From Endomychus coccineus (Eukaryota; Arthropoda; Insecta; Coleoptera; Endomychidae): DNA of 64,000 nucleotides. The stretch lies in contig OY294067.1 in the NCBI GenBank assembly GCA_958510875.1, positions 32,352,912-32,416,911 on the forward strand, written 5' to 3'. This document shows, piece by piece, positions 1-10,677 of the stretch. Numbering within the stretch: the first letter of the stretch is position 1; each line of letters starts with the position of its first letter. Below the pieces are notes generated by a model. That model was not told where the DNA came from. It did no database searches and was given only the letters and a program-made list of their open reading frames with translations. Made by a program: the position numbers and the translations under genes.

Positions 1-332
1 GTGTCATCTACAAAATTAGTTATTAACTGTAGACAATTAGAATGAAATTCTTCAAATAACTTAGGTCCATACGTAATTAGGGGAGTCATGGGCATAGTTG
101 GAAAATTATTGATTATTATTGAATTTCGAATATTTATTTAATCATTCAGATGAACATTCTGATCAAGTATATATTTCCAGTTTTTTATTCTCCTCTTCCC
201 GTACAATTTGTCTATTTGGGGACAGAGATTTGATATGTTCACTGTATGTATTTTTCACAAATTTCTACATATCTTCGTTCATTGTCGGCACTTTCAAGTC
301 TCCCTGGATAACACTGATGAGATATTTCTAGT
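1..332. other. Unannotated AT-rich sequence
   Basis: I see no supported feature here. The longest open frame (119-331, + strand) is rich in F, S and I, as expected of random AT-rich DNA, and has no recognisable motif. Confidence 0.4.
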
Positions 333-404
333 CCAGATCGATCAGTAACGTCATGAGCTTATAGTTCCAGACAGCTGCTTCGCTCTCATGGAGATCATCA
401 GTGG
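333..404 (+). repeat. Single arm of a dispersed hairpin repeat (MITE-like)
   Basis: This stretch matches, in reverse complement, one arm of the hairpin repeat at 34822-34966. Shared blocks in the same order are 'ccagatcgatcagtaa', 'atagttcc', 'agctg' and 'gagatcatcag'. Only one arm is present, so it is a partial copy. The family has no coding capacity and is probably a small DNA-transposon derivative. Confidence 0.55.
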
Positions 405-1648
405 AACGAGCAAGTTTGCATGCTGAAATTTTGGACGTTCTACCATCCAATACAGTTTATGGAGCTAGAGATCTGCATTTTGTTTGGGGTGGTCTGCAAA
501 ATTTATAGAAGCTCTTATATGGTATGTAAAGAGAGATCGGTGGTGTCATCTGCATAATATGTAGATATTGAAGATGTTTGGGTAATTGGAACGTCGGCCG
601 GAACAAGGAAGATACAATGTTGGACCTACTAAGGCCCCTTGAAGAAAACCAGCCAGAATAGATATTTTGGTAAGTTAGAATGCGTGTGGATAAAGAAATA
701 TCAAGCTTCATTGGACTTTTAACGAAATAATCTCGCGATCCCAACGAACAAAATAGAAGAAAAAACCTCAATACTTAACATCAAATCAAAGAGCAATCTT
801 CCAAATAATATGACTCATGCTGTGCTACTTATGCATGGTAATTGCTCTCTAGACACCTCATGTATGTGTGCAAGCACGACTTAAGTTTCACATGGCGCAT
901 ATTACAAAACTAGTTTCCACTGTTCCACTTCCCAATTACTAACTACGCATCTGACTTTCTGACATTCTTATCATTTGTGAGGCGAATTAGGCGGAAATGT
1001 TGTTCTATAGAAACACTAAAATCACATATCATAACATCCATCGTAATTTAGGTATTTCGTGATAAAATACCTAATTAAAAGCATAAATAAAATAGTCAAC
1101 TCTAAGAGGTTATCTCCATATGATATGAATATGGTATATTTAGACACAACGTTGAAGGTTGAAAGGTAGACAGACGTTAAAAACGAGAAAGAGTCGAGTA
1201 TTAATGGTTATAAGGAGACATTTTTTATAACTGATAATTAATTTGAAGGCACTCAGAAAAACAACTCATCCATTAAGGCGGTAATATGAAGACCAACAAC
1301 ACACATAGCCATTAACAAGTTTTCTGGAACTCAAATTCCGAGATATCCGATCGCAACATGTGTCATCATCATATGAGTAACTATAATAGAAGGGCGTCTA
1401 TTTCACAACTGATTCAACAAAATATCCTCATCTATCGTCTATGCCGTTTGTAAATCGTAACAAAAAACTTTTAATGATGTGTGTTGTAGGAAATGTCTCA
1501 ATAAGATTATGCAGATCTGGATTTGGGTACATGAGTGTAAATAATTATGTTTGATGAAGCGAAAATGGGAAGAGCACTTATCGATTGTTATGAAATATTT
1601 CATTTGAACTACATTTATTAAAAGATAATTAATTTATGCAGGACTATA
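405..1648. other. Unannotated intergenic sequence
   Basis: AT-rich sequence with no coding-like frame, repeat or structured motif that I could support. The antisense frame at 457-771 has no recognisable domain. Confidence 0.4.
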
Positions 1649-1657
1649 GTATAAGAT

Positions 1658-1980
1658 GGGCCAGGTAGTTCAGTGGTAGAAGCATGATCTTCTAATCACT
1701 GTGGCTGCCGGTTGCGGGTTCGAATCCAGCAACTGCGGAATTTTTCCGATGGCCCGAGGAAGTGGTGCGGCAAGATACAATGGGCTGTCCAGCCCAAGTG
1801 TCATCGTGACTGCCCTGGCTGCAGGATCGATCCCACCACACGAGGTGGAGTGTTTAGTGGGTATATCTGAGGTGATTAAGTTCGGGACTCAGGGACTCCC
1901 ACACTACCTTATGGGATGTTACAGAACCATGAGGTGCCCATAAAGGATTTCAACCACCTCGCATCCAAAAAAAAAAAATT
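1658..1980 (+). mobile_element. tRNA-derived SINE, copy 1
   Basis: The head looks like a tRNA gene: an A box around 'tagttcagtggtagaagc', an anticodon-like 'cttctaatca' and a B box 'ggttcgaatcc', the internal RNA polymerase III promoter. The anticodon region resembles tRNA-Arg(UCU), though the anticodon arm does not fold well. A roughly 240-bp tRNA-unrelated body follows, ending in an A-rich tail at 1966-1978. A 9-bp direct duplication, 'gtataagat', flanks it at 1649-1657 and 1981-1989, which shows insertion by target-primed reverse transcription. A second copy lies at 13211-13520 with the same body and tail. The frame at 1701-1943 is incidental. SINEs of this kind are mobilised in trans by a LINE; the partner is not identifiable here. 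Confidence 0.92.
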
Positions 1981-1999
1981 GTATAAGATAACCAGTAAA

Positions 2000-2366
2000 T
2001 ATTGTAATGCCTGTCAACCAATAGATCATTTGAAGTTAAATTCAAATTATTTCGAACACTATTTAAATCTTGCTGATTCATTTTTAGAATGTCAGCATAT
2101 CTCTTCTACGATTGAAAATGAAATATAACGGATAATTAATAATAAATAGATATACCATATTTAACTAGAAAAGATGAAAAGCTCAATCTTCCAGAATCAA
2201 TAGAAATGTTTAGTCACAACTATCTTTCTAGCAATCTACTTAATGACGAATTAGACTTAGGGAATTCAAAATTTTTCGCCTTGCCAGGTGGCCAGGCTCC
2301 ACAAATAAGCAAACGTGGAAGTGTTCCAAACCAAAAATCTTCCCATTCTTTCAGGAGTATAGTATA
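2000..2366 (+). pseudogene. Unrecognised coding-like relic, duplicated downstream
   Basis: Two adjoining open stretches read like protein. The first is on the frame ending at 2128 (including IDHLKLNSNYFEHYLNL). The second runs from 2146 to 2366 in a frame shifted by one (including KLNLPESIEMFSHNYL). They are separated by about 20 bases with stops, as if one indel broke a single exon. A more degraded second copy lies at 2397-2680. I do not recognise the family. It could be an exon fragment of a host gene or part of an unknown transposon; chance openness cannot be excluded. Confidence 0.3.
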
Positions 2367-2396
2367 ACTATACTCCTGTGAAGAACAAGTTAACAG

Positions 2397-2680
2397 AGCA
2401 ATAGATCATTTGAAGTTAGATTCAAGGAACATTCAAATTATTTGAAACACAATTCAAATCTTGCTTAGTCATTTTTAGATTGTCAGCATAGCTCTTCAAT
2501 GATTAAAAATGAAAAATAATGAATCATAAATAATAAGTAGATATATTACATTTATCTAATAAAGCTGAAAAACTCAATCTTTCAGAATCAATACAACTCT
2601 TCAGTCACAACTATCCTTTTAGCAAATCCATTCATGACCAATTCCAAATTTTTCGCATTGTCAGGTGTCATGAAATGTTT
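2397..2680 (+). repeat. Second, more decayed copy of the 2.0-2.3 kb unit (direct repeat)
   Basis: It aligns in order with 2018-2291: shared blocks include 'aatagatcatttgaagtta', 'gtcagcata', 'gaaaaactcaatcttt' and 'tcagtcacaactatc'. Stops interrupt every frame. The spacing to copy 1 is about 380 bp. It is best explained as a tandem duplication of an unknown sequence. Confidence 0.7.
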
Positions 2681-2889
2681 CACACAGTTATCAGAAAAAA
2701 GCAGAGCACAACTGCAGTATATCCACATCATGCAATGTGCAAGACATGTTGAATACTAAGATGGACCTTAGAGTAGATCCAGACTCAAGTAACTATAGTA
2801 ATCAAACTTATATTTGAAATGCTTATTCATCTTCACATTAGGTCCATTGTTCAAAATTGGTACAAAAGTGTTACGTCAACATTACATCT

Positions 2890-4404
2890 CAGTCGAGGAA
2901 ATAAAGCACTAAAATAGGTCTAACCTGCCATCACTGGCGCAGTTGGATGAATTCAGATGCGGTTTTCTGCATTCCATTTGAATGAATGAAAAAAAAGGAC
3001 TCGAATTGGTTTTTCTGTTTTTTTTAGGTCGCTGATCACGAATATGATGTCCAAAAAATTCCCTGAGGTCCCCTTGGTTCATCCCCAGGGTATACGGGGT
3101 TCTAGCGGCCTGAATATCGATGAATTTCATTAAAAATTATTTTTTCAATGTTGTTCGAGTGAGAATATAAAGGTCGGTAATGATGATTACGGCATGCAAA
3201 AACTTTCCTGCAATACCTGAGTATACCCGGGGGTCGGATATCTACGGCATCTTCTAGGAATTCGTTAATTTTTCCTCATAATATGTAACAAATTCTGGAT
3301 CTCAGGGATTTTCGAAGTCGCCGATCATGATTATGACTTTCAGAAAGTTCCTCAAACGACCTAGGGGTGTTTCCGGGTCTCTGGTACCCTGCATATCTTC
3401 GTCATCTTCTAGAAACTCTCTAATTTTTTATGCAACAAATTCCGACTCTCGGAGGTTTTCGAAGTTGGTGATCACGATTATGACACTCAAAAAGTTCATA
3501 GTCATGGTCCTGAGAACGCAAACTACGGCTTTATTTATTATTGATATTTTTTTATATCGCTATTTGGAAATTCTTAGATACATATAGCGTTTATACTCTA
3601 TTTTTCAGAGAAATGTAATCATATTCTGGTCCAAAAGTAGTGAAAAGTGAAAAAATATCAATAAGACAATGAATTTATGGAATAAAAATATGTTGCAAGT
3701 AAAATTATTAAGACCTGCAAAAAGTGCGCATTTATATATCTGATTTTTTTAATAGAAATTTAATCGTAGTTTAGCAAAATTTTCATATAGCGATTATTTT
3801 TTTTTAGATATACAAAAATATCAACAAGAAGAAAGCCGTAGTTTGCGTCCTCAGGATCCCGACTATCAACTTTTTGAGTGTCATAATTGTGATCAGCGAC
3901 TCCGAAAACCCCTGAGAGCCAGAATTTGTTACACATTATGAAGAAAAATTAATGAATTCAAAGAAGTTGACGTAGATATCCGGTATCTCCAGGTATTGCA
4001 GGAAAGTTTTTGAATGTCGTAATCATCGTTAGCGACATTTATATCCTCACTCGAATAGTTGACAAGCATTAAAAAATATTTGTTCATGAAATTCATCGAC
4101 ATCCAGGACTTCAGGACCCCGTATACCCTGGGGATGATCCAAGGGGACCTCAGAGGATTTTTTTGAACAACATATTCGTGATCAGCGACCCCAAAAACCC
4201 TCGAAAGCAATTCGAGTCCGTGTTTTCATCACCTCAAAAAGTGCACTCCGAAAAATGCATTTTTTGGTTGTAGAAATGCTATAAATTTTTTCCGCAAGAA
4301 ACAGGCGCAACACAAAATTTCTAAGCTACCTTCCGAATCGAATGCAGAAAACCGCATCCAACTGCGCCAGTGATGGAAGGTGGAATGCTTTATTTCCTCG
4401 TCTA
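2890..4404. mobile_element. Foldback-type DNA element with arms of about 600 bp
   Basis: The two halves are inverted copies. The left end reads 'cgaggaaataaagca' then 'catcactggcgcagttgga'; the right end carries the complements at about 4345-4404. The pairing continues inward to about 3555 and 3815, leaving a loop of about 240 bp of AT-rich DNA. Within each arm there are at least four diverged modules (left-arm starts near 3030, 3165, 3315 and 3465), each opening with a 'gatcacgattatgac'-like block, so the arms are themselves internally repetitive, a feature of foldback transposons. There is no transposase. Partial relatives occur at 39835-40105 and 54320-54545. The antisense frames at 3929-4426 are by-products of the repeat. 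Confidence 0.85.
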
Positions 4405-5734
4405 TCTTCATTTGGTTTGAAAACAAGAGGACGATGGTGATTTTTTTGTGTTTATCAAATGAGTATTAACGTGTGTAAATCCATGTAAATTTAATACAAT
4501 GAAATGACTCATAAAAGATGATTCCCTTCTCGAACGTACGAAATAACTTACTTACAAGTATACCCAGAATATTTGCAATTTTCTTACTGGAGCAATACCA
4601 AATCAGTAGTGATTAGCTCCTTTCCAATAATCTCCCTGCAAATATATGTAACAGTTTGAGTTCTCATATCACATTACTCAGTAAGCCCCTGCCGGAATCT
4701 GAACGATGATAAATAAAGTAAATGTCATGTTTCTCAAATCTGATATCAAGGAAAATCAGGTAGGTGATGGATATTTATTTGTGCCATACAGTGCATAGTC
4801 GAAAACCACATACGTCTGTTATTGTTATCAAGTTGAACTTTGTATTTTAACATATTTAAGCCTATGTGAAGTACATTGCACAAAGTGGGTGCTGAATATT
4901 CAAAATTAAGACAGAAAGTGTATTTCCTAAAGGATCCAATTAACGGGAAACATGTGTTCCCGCTATTGATAACATTGATTTGCAGGATACTCGTCCTTTA
5001 TCCATGTGAGCTATGTATCTCCCTAATTGGTAGTCCTGGTTTATGCAGTTCCAGAATTGGATTGTGGTAAAATACGCTATGTGGTTTCTGTAAATCCGGT
5101 AGAACCTGTCTCTGCTTCTCTATTACTAGAGGTAATATATCGAATCCTAACACACTTACTATACTTTACCCTTTATTGAATCTGTTTAATAGAATTATTT
5201 ACAATCCACTCCAAGGAATTGCTACGAAAATTACAAGATCCTGGGTTTCTTATACGAATTGATATATTCGCGTGGTTTAATACGTGCGGTAGAATTCAAT
5301 ATCGTTCATCTTAATAAATTAAATAAAAATCAAATGATTCGTAGGAATTGGGGCCAATGGCAATGAAACGTATATGTAGGTGAATTTCAGATCTATTTGA
5401 ATAATAGGAATCTAGCGTTCCTTTATACTGTATTCTCGAAGTGTGACAAAAGTAGTAGAGATTTTAAAAGTATTTTTGGTTCCCTTTTAATTCGATTGCA
5501 TTTAGATTCCATAAATAGTGGAATAAACAGTAGAGATAGAGGTCTTTAAAGTGGCCAACAGTTTATTTTCTATCTGTCGGTATAAACAAGAAATTTAATA
5601 GTTCATAAATTTATAAACGTATCTTTGAGCCAGAAAAATTATAACTGCGGAGTTGAGAAACTTCAGCAAATGGTTTGAACGATGGTTACGACAAATCTTT
5701 GATAGATAAATGAATTCTTAACCAAGAATAGAAA
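4405..5734. other. Unannotated intergenic sequence
   Basis: No supported gene. The open frame at 4876-5070 has no recognisable domain and looks random. I found no repeat with another part of the window here. Confidence 0.35.
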
Positions 5735-6201
5735 ATGGAACGCAGTCAATTAACCAAATTAGAGTTATTACTTTCAAATAATTTAACAAAATTTAAAAGT
5801 TTCAACAGTTATGATCCTTCAGTAATCAATAAATTCCATAATTTGTTTTCCAAATGTGCAATAAAACACATATAGATGCAAGAACAATCTAAAAAACGAT
5901 TTACGCAATACCTTTGATAATTTGATTTTACAAAATGAATTGTTCATGTTATGAGGGAAACATTTTAACTCGTTATGAAGAAAATTCTGTCCATACAAAG
6001 AAGCACAATAGTGAAAAATCAGTATTAGCAGAACTCATTTTGAATACAGATTACACCATTTCTAAAACACAGTACGGACAAATAAATAATCTAGATAATT
6101 TAGATAGAATGGAAATGTATAAGCCAAAAGGCAATTTATTCAATTCAGATTTATCTACAGCTGAGGGCAACCCTTTGTTTATAGTATTAACCATGGTGTA
6201 A
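5735..6201 (+). pseudogene. Broken coding-like region, family unknown
   Basis: Three successive open pieces read more like protein than background: 5735-5875 (begins MERSQLTKLELLLSNNL), a short middle piece around 5886-5950 (NNLKNDLRNTFDNLILQNEL) in another frame, and 5935-6201 (includes NNLDNLDRMEMYKPKGNLFN). They are charged and low in cysteine, and the frame changes twice in 470 bp. That pattern suggests one decayed gene or an unrecognised transposon frame rather than three small genes. No signal peptide, membrane segment or known motif is visible. Confidence 0.25.
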
Positions 6202-6373
6202 TCATTTCTGAGTTTTGAAAAAGCATTACTTTTCCAAAAGTAATCGGAAACGATCGTAGTATTTTTCAAGTTGAAGGCGATTCAATTGAGAAATGTCTGA
6301 GAGTCGAGTAGTCATGAAAGCGCTGAACTCAATAGCCCAATGATGATATCTTAGCTGCGGGACCAAACTAAAC

Positions 6374-6547
6374 ACCTCAAGAGTGCAGAACAGAATCAAA
6401 TTTCACTGGGTCCGAGGACATATAGAAGTTGAGAGTAATAAACAGGCAGACGCTCTTGCACGCGAGGGAACGGAAACGCTGATGTCAGAACGAGAACCCT
6501 GCTGTGCTGAAGAAACACACACTAAACAGGAAATTCTCAGAGCCTGA
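6374..6547 (+). pseudogene. RNase H fragment of a non-LTR retrotransposon
   Basis: The frame reads IKFHWVRGHIEVESNKQADA followed by LAREG. This is the C-terminal RNase H signature of LINE polymerases (W-V-x-G-H, then N-x-x-A-D-x-L-A). The histidine and the terminal aspartate region are retained. It stops at 6547. Only this small piece is present, upstream of and not clearly joined to the reverse transcriptase relic at 6735. A 5'-truncated or rearranged insertion is the simplest explanation. Confidence 0.75.
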
Positions 6548-6973
6548 GGCAAAATACTCACCAGGACCAAATAAGTGGGGTCCAAAGGCTCAGACGCCCG
6601 TACCTTCTTTTGTCCTAACATTCTGAACATTCCCACGTATCTAGTATTTTTTGTTTCCAAGGTGGCTTCAAAAGTGTTGCGTGAACACGAACACCTCGTC
6701 CATGTCATCCCTTGGTGCCGTGAGTAATTGGTGTTCCATCTTCAGAGGTCTTGGCACCAACTTTGTTTCTGCTACATATCAACGATCTGCTGAAAGTGTC
6801 CACCTGTCCCGTCCACAGCTTCGCAGATGATGGTACACTTCATATCGCTTTCTCATCTGGGGGTCCTATATCATCCAATAAAACCAGATGAGCGATAAAA
6901 GGACTGGTTGAAGCAATTAATGGAGATCTGGCGAAGATTTCGAAATTGAATTCTGATAATCTAATAGAGTTTA

Positions 6974-7675
6974 ATATAATAAAGATTCTTGACCCAGCTA
7001 TGAATTATATATAAATTCTCGGGAAATAGGTCACATTAACACTTATGCATTATATTTTCGTCTAAACGTACGTTTCGATATCACGACCATCATCAAAAGA
7101 CTTATTATTTCAATGACCGGATTACTTAGAACTAATTGTATTAACACAAAGCGTCCTTATCGCAACAATTTCATTTAAAATGCCAACGTTCTCCGAAACG
7201 AACAGAAACACTTAATCGAAATTGTAACACAACAATGTTAAAGTATAATATATCAAGAATCCACTGTTCAGTAGAACTCTCAAAAAATACGAACACATTT
7301 CATAAAAGTCTATGAACGACTAACAAACGAGACGGGCTCAAGTATTTACTTTCGAACCAGATGTCATGACTTATTAGGTAATGAAAGAAGCTCTAGCATC
7401 TGGAATATACTTTTGATATTCTACATAGAATATAATTTTAGCATTATAAGGACGCATGTAGGAATTTGCAAGAATATTAATTAATTAAATAGTATAAATA
7501 TGACTTAGTGTCTGAACATCAGTCCTATGATTCACAGATTTGGAGTCACGTTTTATGTGAATCATCTCCAGAATAGATCTTTTATAATAATTGGTTTCCT
7601 TAGTTAAAATATTAACATTAACGAAAATATGAAGCATAAGTGTTAATGTGACCTATTTCCCGAGAATTTATATAT
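6974..7675. mobile_element. Hammerhead-bearing inverted-end element, family B copy 1
   Basis: This 702-bp insertion splits the reverse transcriptase relic and is flanked by an 11-bp duplication, 'aatagagttta', at 6963-6973 and 7676-7686. Its ends are inverted copies: 'ttctcgggaaataggtcaca' near 7014 and its complement near 7640-7666. The left end contains a hammerhead motif on the minus strand (7059-7107); at the right end the matching motif has been lost. There is no coding capacity. Related copies are at 24667-24987 and 32472-33297. The element could be a non-autonomous Penelope-like element or a metazoan retrozyme; an ordinary MITE is less likely because of the ribozyme core and the long duplications. 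Confidence 0.85.
7059..7107 (-). ncRNA. Hammerhead ribozyme motif (family B, slightly decayed)
   Basis: On the minus strand it reads GTCTT, then UUGAUGA (canonical CUGAUGA with C to U), then stem II GGUC-GUGA-UAUC with the last base pairs lost, then GAAA, CGUACG, and UUUAGAC. Stem I (GUCU/AGAC) still pairs. The substitution in the core would probably abolish cleavage. Confidence 0.6.
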
Positions 7676-8339
7676 AATAGAGTTTAATGCAACCAAAACT
7701 CAAGCTTGATTTACTCCAGGGAAGCGAATCCCATAATCCTTAATATGATGATGTCGTGTACAACTATTACTATACAGTCTTCCAGAACAATACTCGGGAT
7801 CACCACCAAGAGCACTCCCTCTACGGACGATCATGTGAGGTCCATTACTGACATCGCTTCACAAAAACTTGGTTTTCTATTCCGTGCCAAGAGCCACTTT
7901 ACATCCCAGGAGCTCCTCATTATATACAAGGCACAGGTTCAAGCTGTCCTGGAGTTCGGCTTTCAAACATACGCTGAAGCTATTGGATTCTATCCATAAG
8001 AGAGCTATTCGTTTAGTTGATGATGTCACACTTACGAGTTCATCGACCTCTTGAGAACATCCTAGAAAAGTGGGAGATCTCTTCCTTTTCTATAGATATT
8101 TCCGTAGTCGTGTTTATCAGGAATCTCGTCTGTTGTTCCACCATGATAGATTCCAGATAGGCGGACTAGACGAGCTCAAGCTAGTCTTAACCTAGTGAGA
8201 CCTTTCCCTATTCCTATAATCTCCGAACATTCAAGAAAAATACGAAGGCCTATCTCCTCTCCTCACATTCCACTGCCGACTCACTCGATGTTCTTCGAAC
8301 ATTATAGGTTTCCCTCCCGTGTAACGAAAGTACAAAAAA

Positions 8340-9418
8340 AAACCTAGTGCTATTTTGTGTAGTAATTGTTTTCACTTGTTTCAATTATTATTCCATTAAA
8401 TCTGTTGATTTGGTTCATTCTGGCATAAGAGAATAATACGTTTATGAATCAACAATTTAAATTTGGCTCCAATCGGATTACTTTCATTTGCGGTAATATA
8501 GCCGGAATCGCTTATTCTATTTCATTTATAAAAAACGCGAACAGAATTAGTGAATTATGATTTATGAAATAAAACAACACAATTAGTGGTATAAAAACGT
8601 TATTAAATCAATTAATACCCAAACGGAATCCGAATAAAATCCTATTGGGAAATAAAAAGACTAATACGCGCGCATCCTTTATGTAACGGAGTCGCAGCGT
8701 AAGTATTAATTGTTTAATATCTTGTGGAACACGTGTTTAAGCTTCCAATAAGGGATTTACTTTATAAATGTTAATTGTCTGTGTGGTGTGTTTGGGAAGC
8801 CTTGTGTGGAACAAAAACGCTTTCTGAAATATGTTCTCACTAAGCTATCAAACCACACATGGATTTAGAGGTGTACTTTTCTACCAGTTTATGAAATTAA
8901 ATTCTTTAATCCCTTTACACTTGTATTGCAAATAAAACTTCCATTAATTTACGTTTGCACTCACCCAGGAAGCCATTACGTTTGCAAGAATTCGATAAGT
9001 GTTATTGATCTCCCAATAATTTTACATGATATTGTCTCATTCTCTATTAGTATATAACTACATAGTATTATTTACCGAAATATCCAACCATGTTGATGAA
9101 ACGTAATTCAAGAACATAATCGAACGATAAAAGTGATCGTTTGTTATTTATAATCTGATTTCAAAAGATTTCTTTTTGGTTTATGGAAACAATTCTGGAT
9201 TCTAGATACTCTTCTGTAGAAAGAGCATCAAGCCACAACAATTTTGAAGATGTTGAAGATTTGATAATGGAAATAGTGAGCTATGATGAATTTCTTCTTA
9301 TTCTAACATAAATCAGTAATGCCAACTGAGATCACATATAAGATGAAATCTGTTTTTATCTTGGAGAAGTTATATTTTGATAACCCTAAAGCTGGTATTG
9401 ACGCTTGAGATTTTAAAA
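8340..9418. other. Unannotated intergenic sequence
   Basis: AT-rich DNA between the LINE relic and the mariner element. I see no supported coding frame or repeat. Confidence 0.4.
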
Positions 9419-9420
9419 TA

Positions 9421-10573
9421 CAGTAAGGGCAAGGTGAAAAGTTACTGAAAAATAAAACAGATGGTTCCACAATCGAAAATCCCATGTGGCATTGTTGTTG
9501 TTGAAACCCATCGGAAGCAAGCAGCCTTGAAGATTTTTCTAAGCTTGGAAAAAAGTGAATTTCGCGTCTTGATTAAACATTATTTATTGTGTGGAAAAAA
9601 CATTACGCAGACCAAAGCATCTCTAGTTAAACATTATGGGAACTCTTCACCATCGATTGGAACGATCCAGAAGTGGTTTACTGATTTTCTTTGTGGCAGT
9701 ATGACTACAAAGGACGCCGATCGTTCTGGTCGTCTAATTGATGTTACAACACCACAAATCGTCGATAAAATCCATGGTATGATATTGGAGAATCGGCGAG
9801 TTGAAGTGCACGAGGCTATGCTGAGGCTATAGGTATCTCAACCGACCGGGTACGGAACATTTTGCATGAATATCTGAATATGAGGAAGCTATCTGCCAGA
9901 TGGGTGCAGCATTTGCTTTCTGCTGACAACAAGCGCGACCGTGTGACAGCTTCAACGTGTTTGGCGATGTTCAAGCGTGATAAGAAAAACTTTTTGCACC
10001 GTTTCCTAAACATGGACCACACCAGAGACTAAAGAACAGTTGAAACAGTGGACTTATCGGGGGGAATCGAAGCCGAAAATGGCTAAAATGGGTTTATTCA
10101 CACAGTATCATCCATATCGATTACCTTGAGAAAGGCAAAATGATCACCGACGTATATTATGCAGAGCTGTTGGATCGATTCGACGCCGCTTTGAAGCGAA
10201 AGTGGCCGCATTTGGCAAAGAAAAGAGTGCTCTTACATCAGGACAACGTACCGGCGCACAGGTCCGCAGTCCATGAATTGCGCTACGAATTGGTTCGTCA
10301 TCCACCATATTCTCCAGATTTGGCTCCCTGCGATATATATCTATATCCAAACTTGGAGAAGTGGCTCGGCGGAAAGAGATTTGGCTCCAGCGATGAGATT
10401 ATCGCTGAAACAAACGCCTATTTTGAAGGATTGGCGAAATCGTATTATTTGGTAGGGATAGAAACTAGAAAAACGTTGGACGAAGTGTATCGGGCTACAA
10501 GGAGAGAAAATAAGTTTTGACCAAATAGATCATTCCGTGCTTTATTATTCAGGGACAATTCACCTTGCCCCTG
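9421..10573 (+). mobile_element. mariner element (irritans-type), defective
   Basis: The left TIR begins CAGTAAGGGCAAGGTGAAAA and the right end gives the complement of CAGGGGCAAGGTGAA. TA dinucleotides flank it at 9419-9420 and 10574-10575, the expected mariner duplication. At 1153 bp it is shorter than a full element of roughly 1.3 kb, through internal deletions in the transposase. Related but rearranged copies lie at 56772-56935, 57552-57722, 58532-59537 and 60010-60195. Confidence 0.93.
9461..10520 (+). pseudogene. mariner transposase pseudogene
   Basis: The cut-and-paste DDE transposase of the 9421-10573 element. The first open piece (9461-9832) carries the N-terminal helix-turn-helix domain (FRVLIKHYLLCGKNITQTK, then GTIQKWFTDF). 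A frameshift follows near 9830; the reading continues as RVRNILHEYLNMRKLSARW and then breaks again. The first catalytic block, normally MDETW, reads NMDHTRD, so the motif is damaged. The C-terminal piece (10140-10520) keeps HQDNVPAH (second Asp) and YSPDLAPCD (third Asp, the DD34D spacing type) and ends at 10520. The 5' start at 9461 fits the family start (MVPQSKIP). It is not functional, but its TIRs could still be recognised by a related transposase. Confidence 0.92.
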
Positions 10574-10677
10574 TATACCATGCGATGGAGCTGATGCAAC
10601 GTAAACCTACATTGGGTAGACTCTAAGGTTCCACGCCTTGAAGGGACATAAGTGTTAAAAATATACATCAATAGTGA

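Larger units (their letters stand above)
6735..8330 (+). pseudogene. Non-LTR retrotransposon reverse transcriptase relic (Jockey/CR1-like)
   Basis: From about 6745 the frame gives LFLLHINDLLKV and then VHSFADDGTL, the F-A-D-D catalytic box of reverse transcriptases. It continues to DGDLAKISK and N-ATKTQ. The frame is then interrupted by a 702-bp element (6974-7675) and resumes with LGFLFRAKSHFTSQELLIIY, the conserved region after the polymerase domain, and ends near 8330. Several frameshifts and stops make it inactive. The same family recurs at 15985-16175, 25660-25745, 28215-28985, 39190-39765, 52480-52860 and 55415-55625. The 5' part and ORF1 are missing, as expected for 5'-truncated LINE insertions. 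Confidence 0.85.

Noticed and set aside
1658..1740. A free-standing tRNA gene
   Set aside because: A and B boxes are present, but the anticodon arm does not fold, a conserved non-tRNA body and A tail follow, and duplications flank the whole unit; it is a SINE head.
2851..2951. Palindromic arms as a CRISPR-like array
   Set aside because: The repeats are diverged, inverted and of variable spacing, in a eukaryotic context; foldback element is the fitting explanation.
3929..4426. Two antisense frames as small genes
   Set aside because: They lie wholly inside the right arm of a foldback repeat and mirror its left arm.
6403..6708. 101-codon antisense frame
   Set aside because: Its upstream half is the complement of the RNase H fragment read on the plus strand.
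7009..7675. Family B elements as ordinary MITEs
   Set aside because: Duplications are 9-11 bp rather than TA, TAA or 8 bp, ends are asymmetric, and ribozyme cores are conserved; kept as hammerhead-bearing retroelement-like units.
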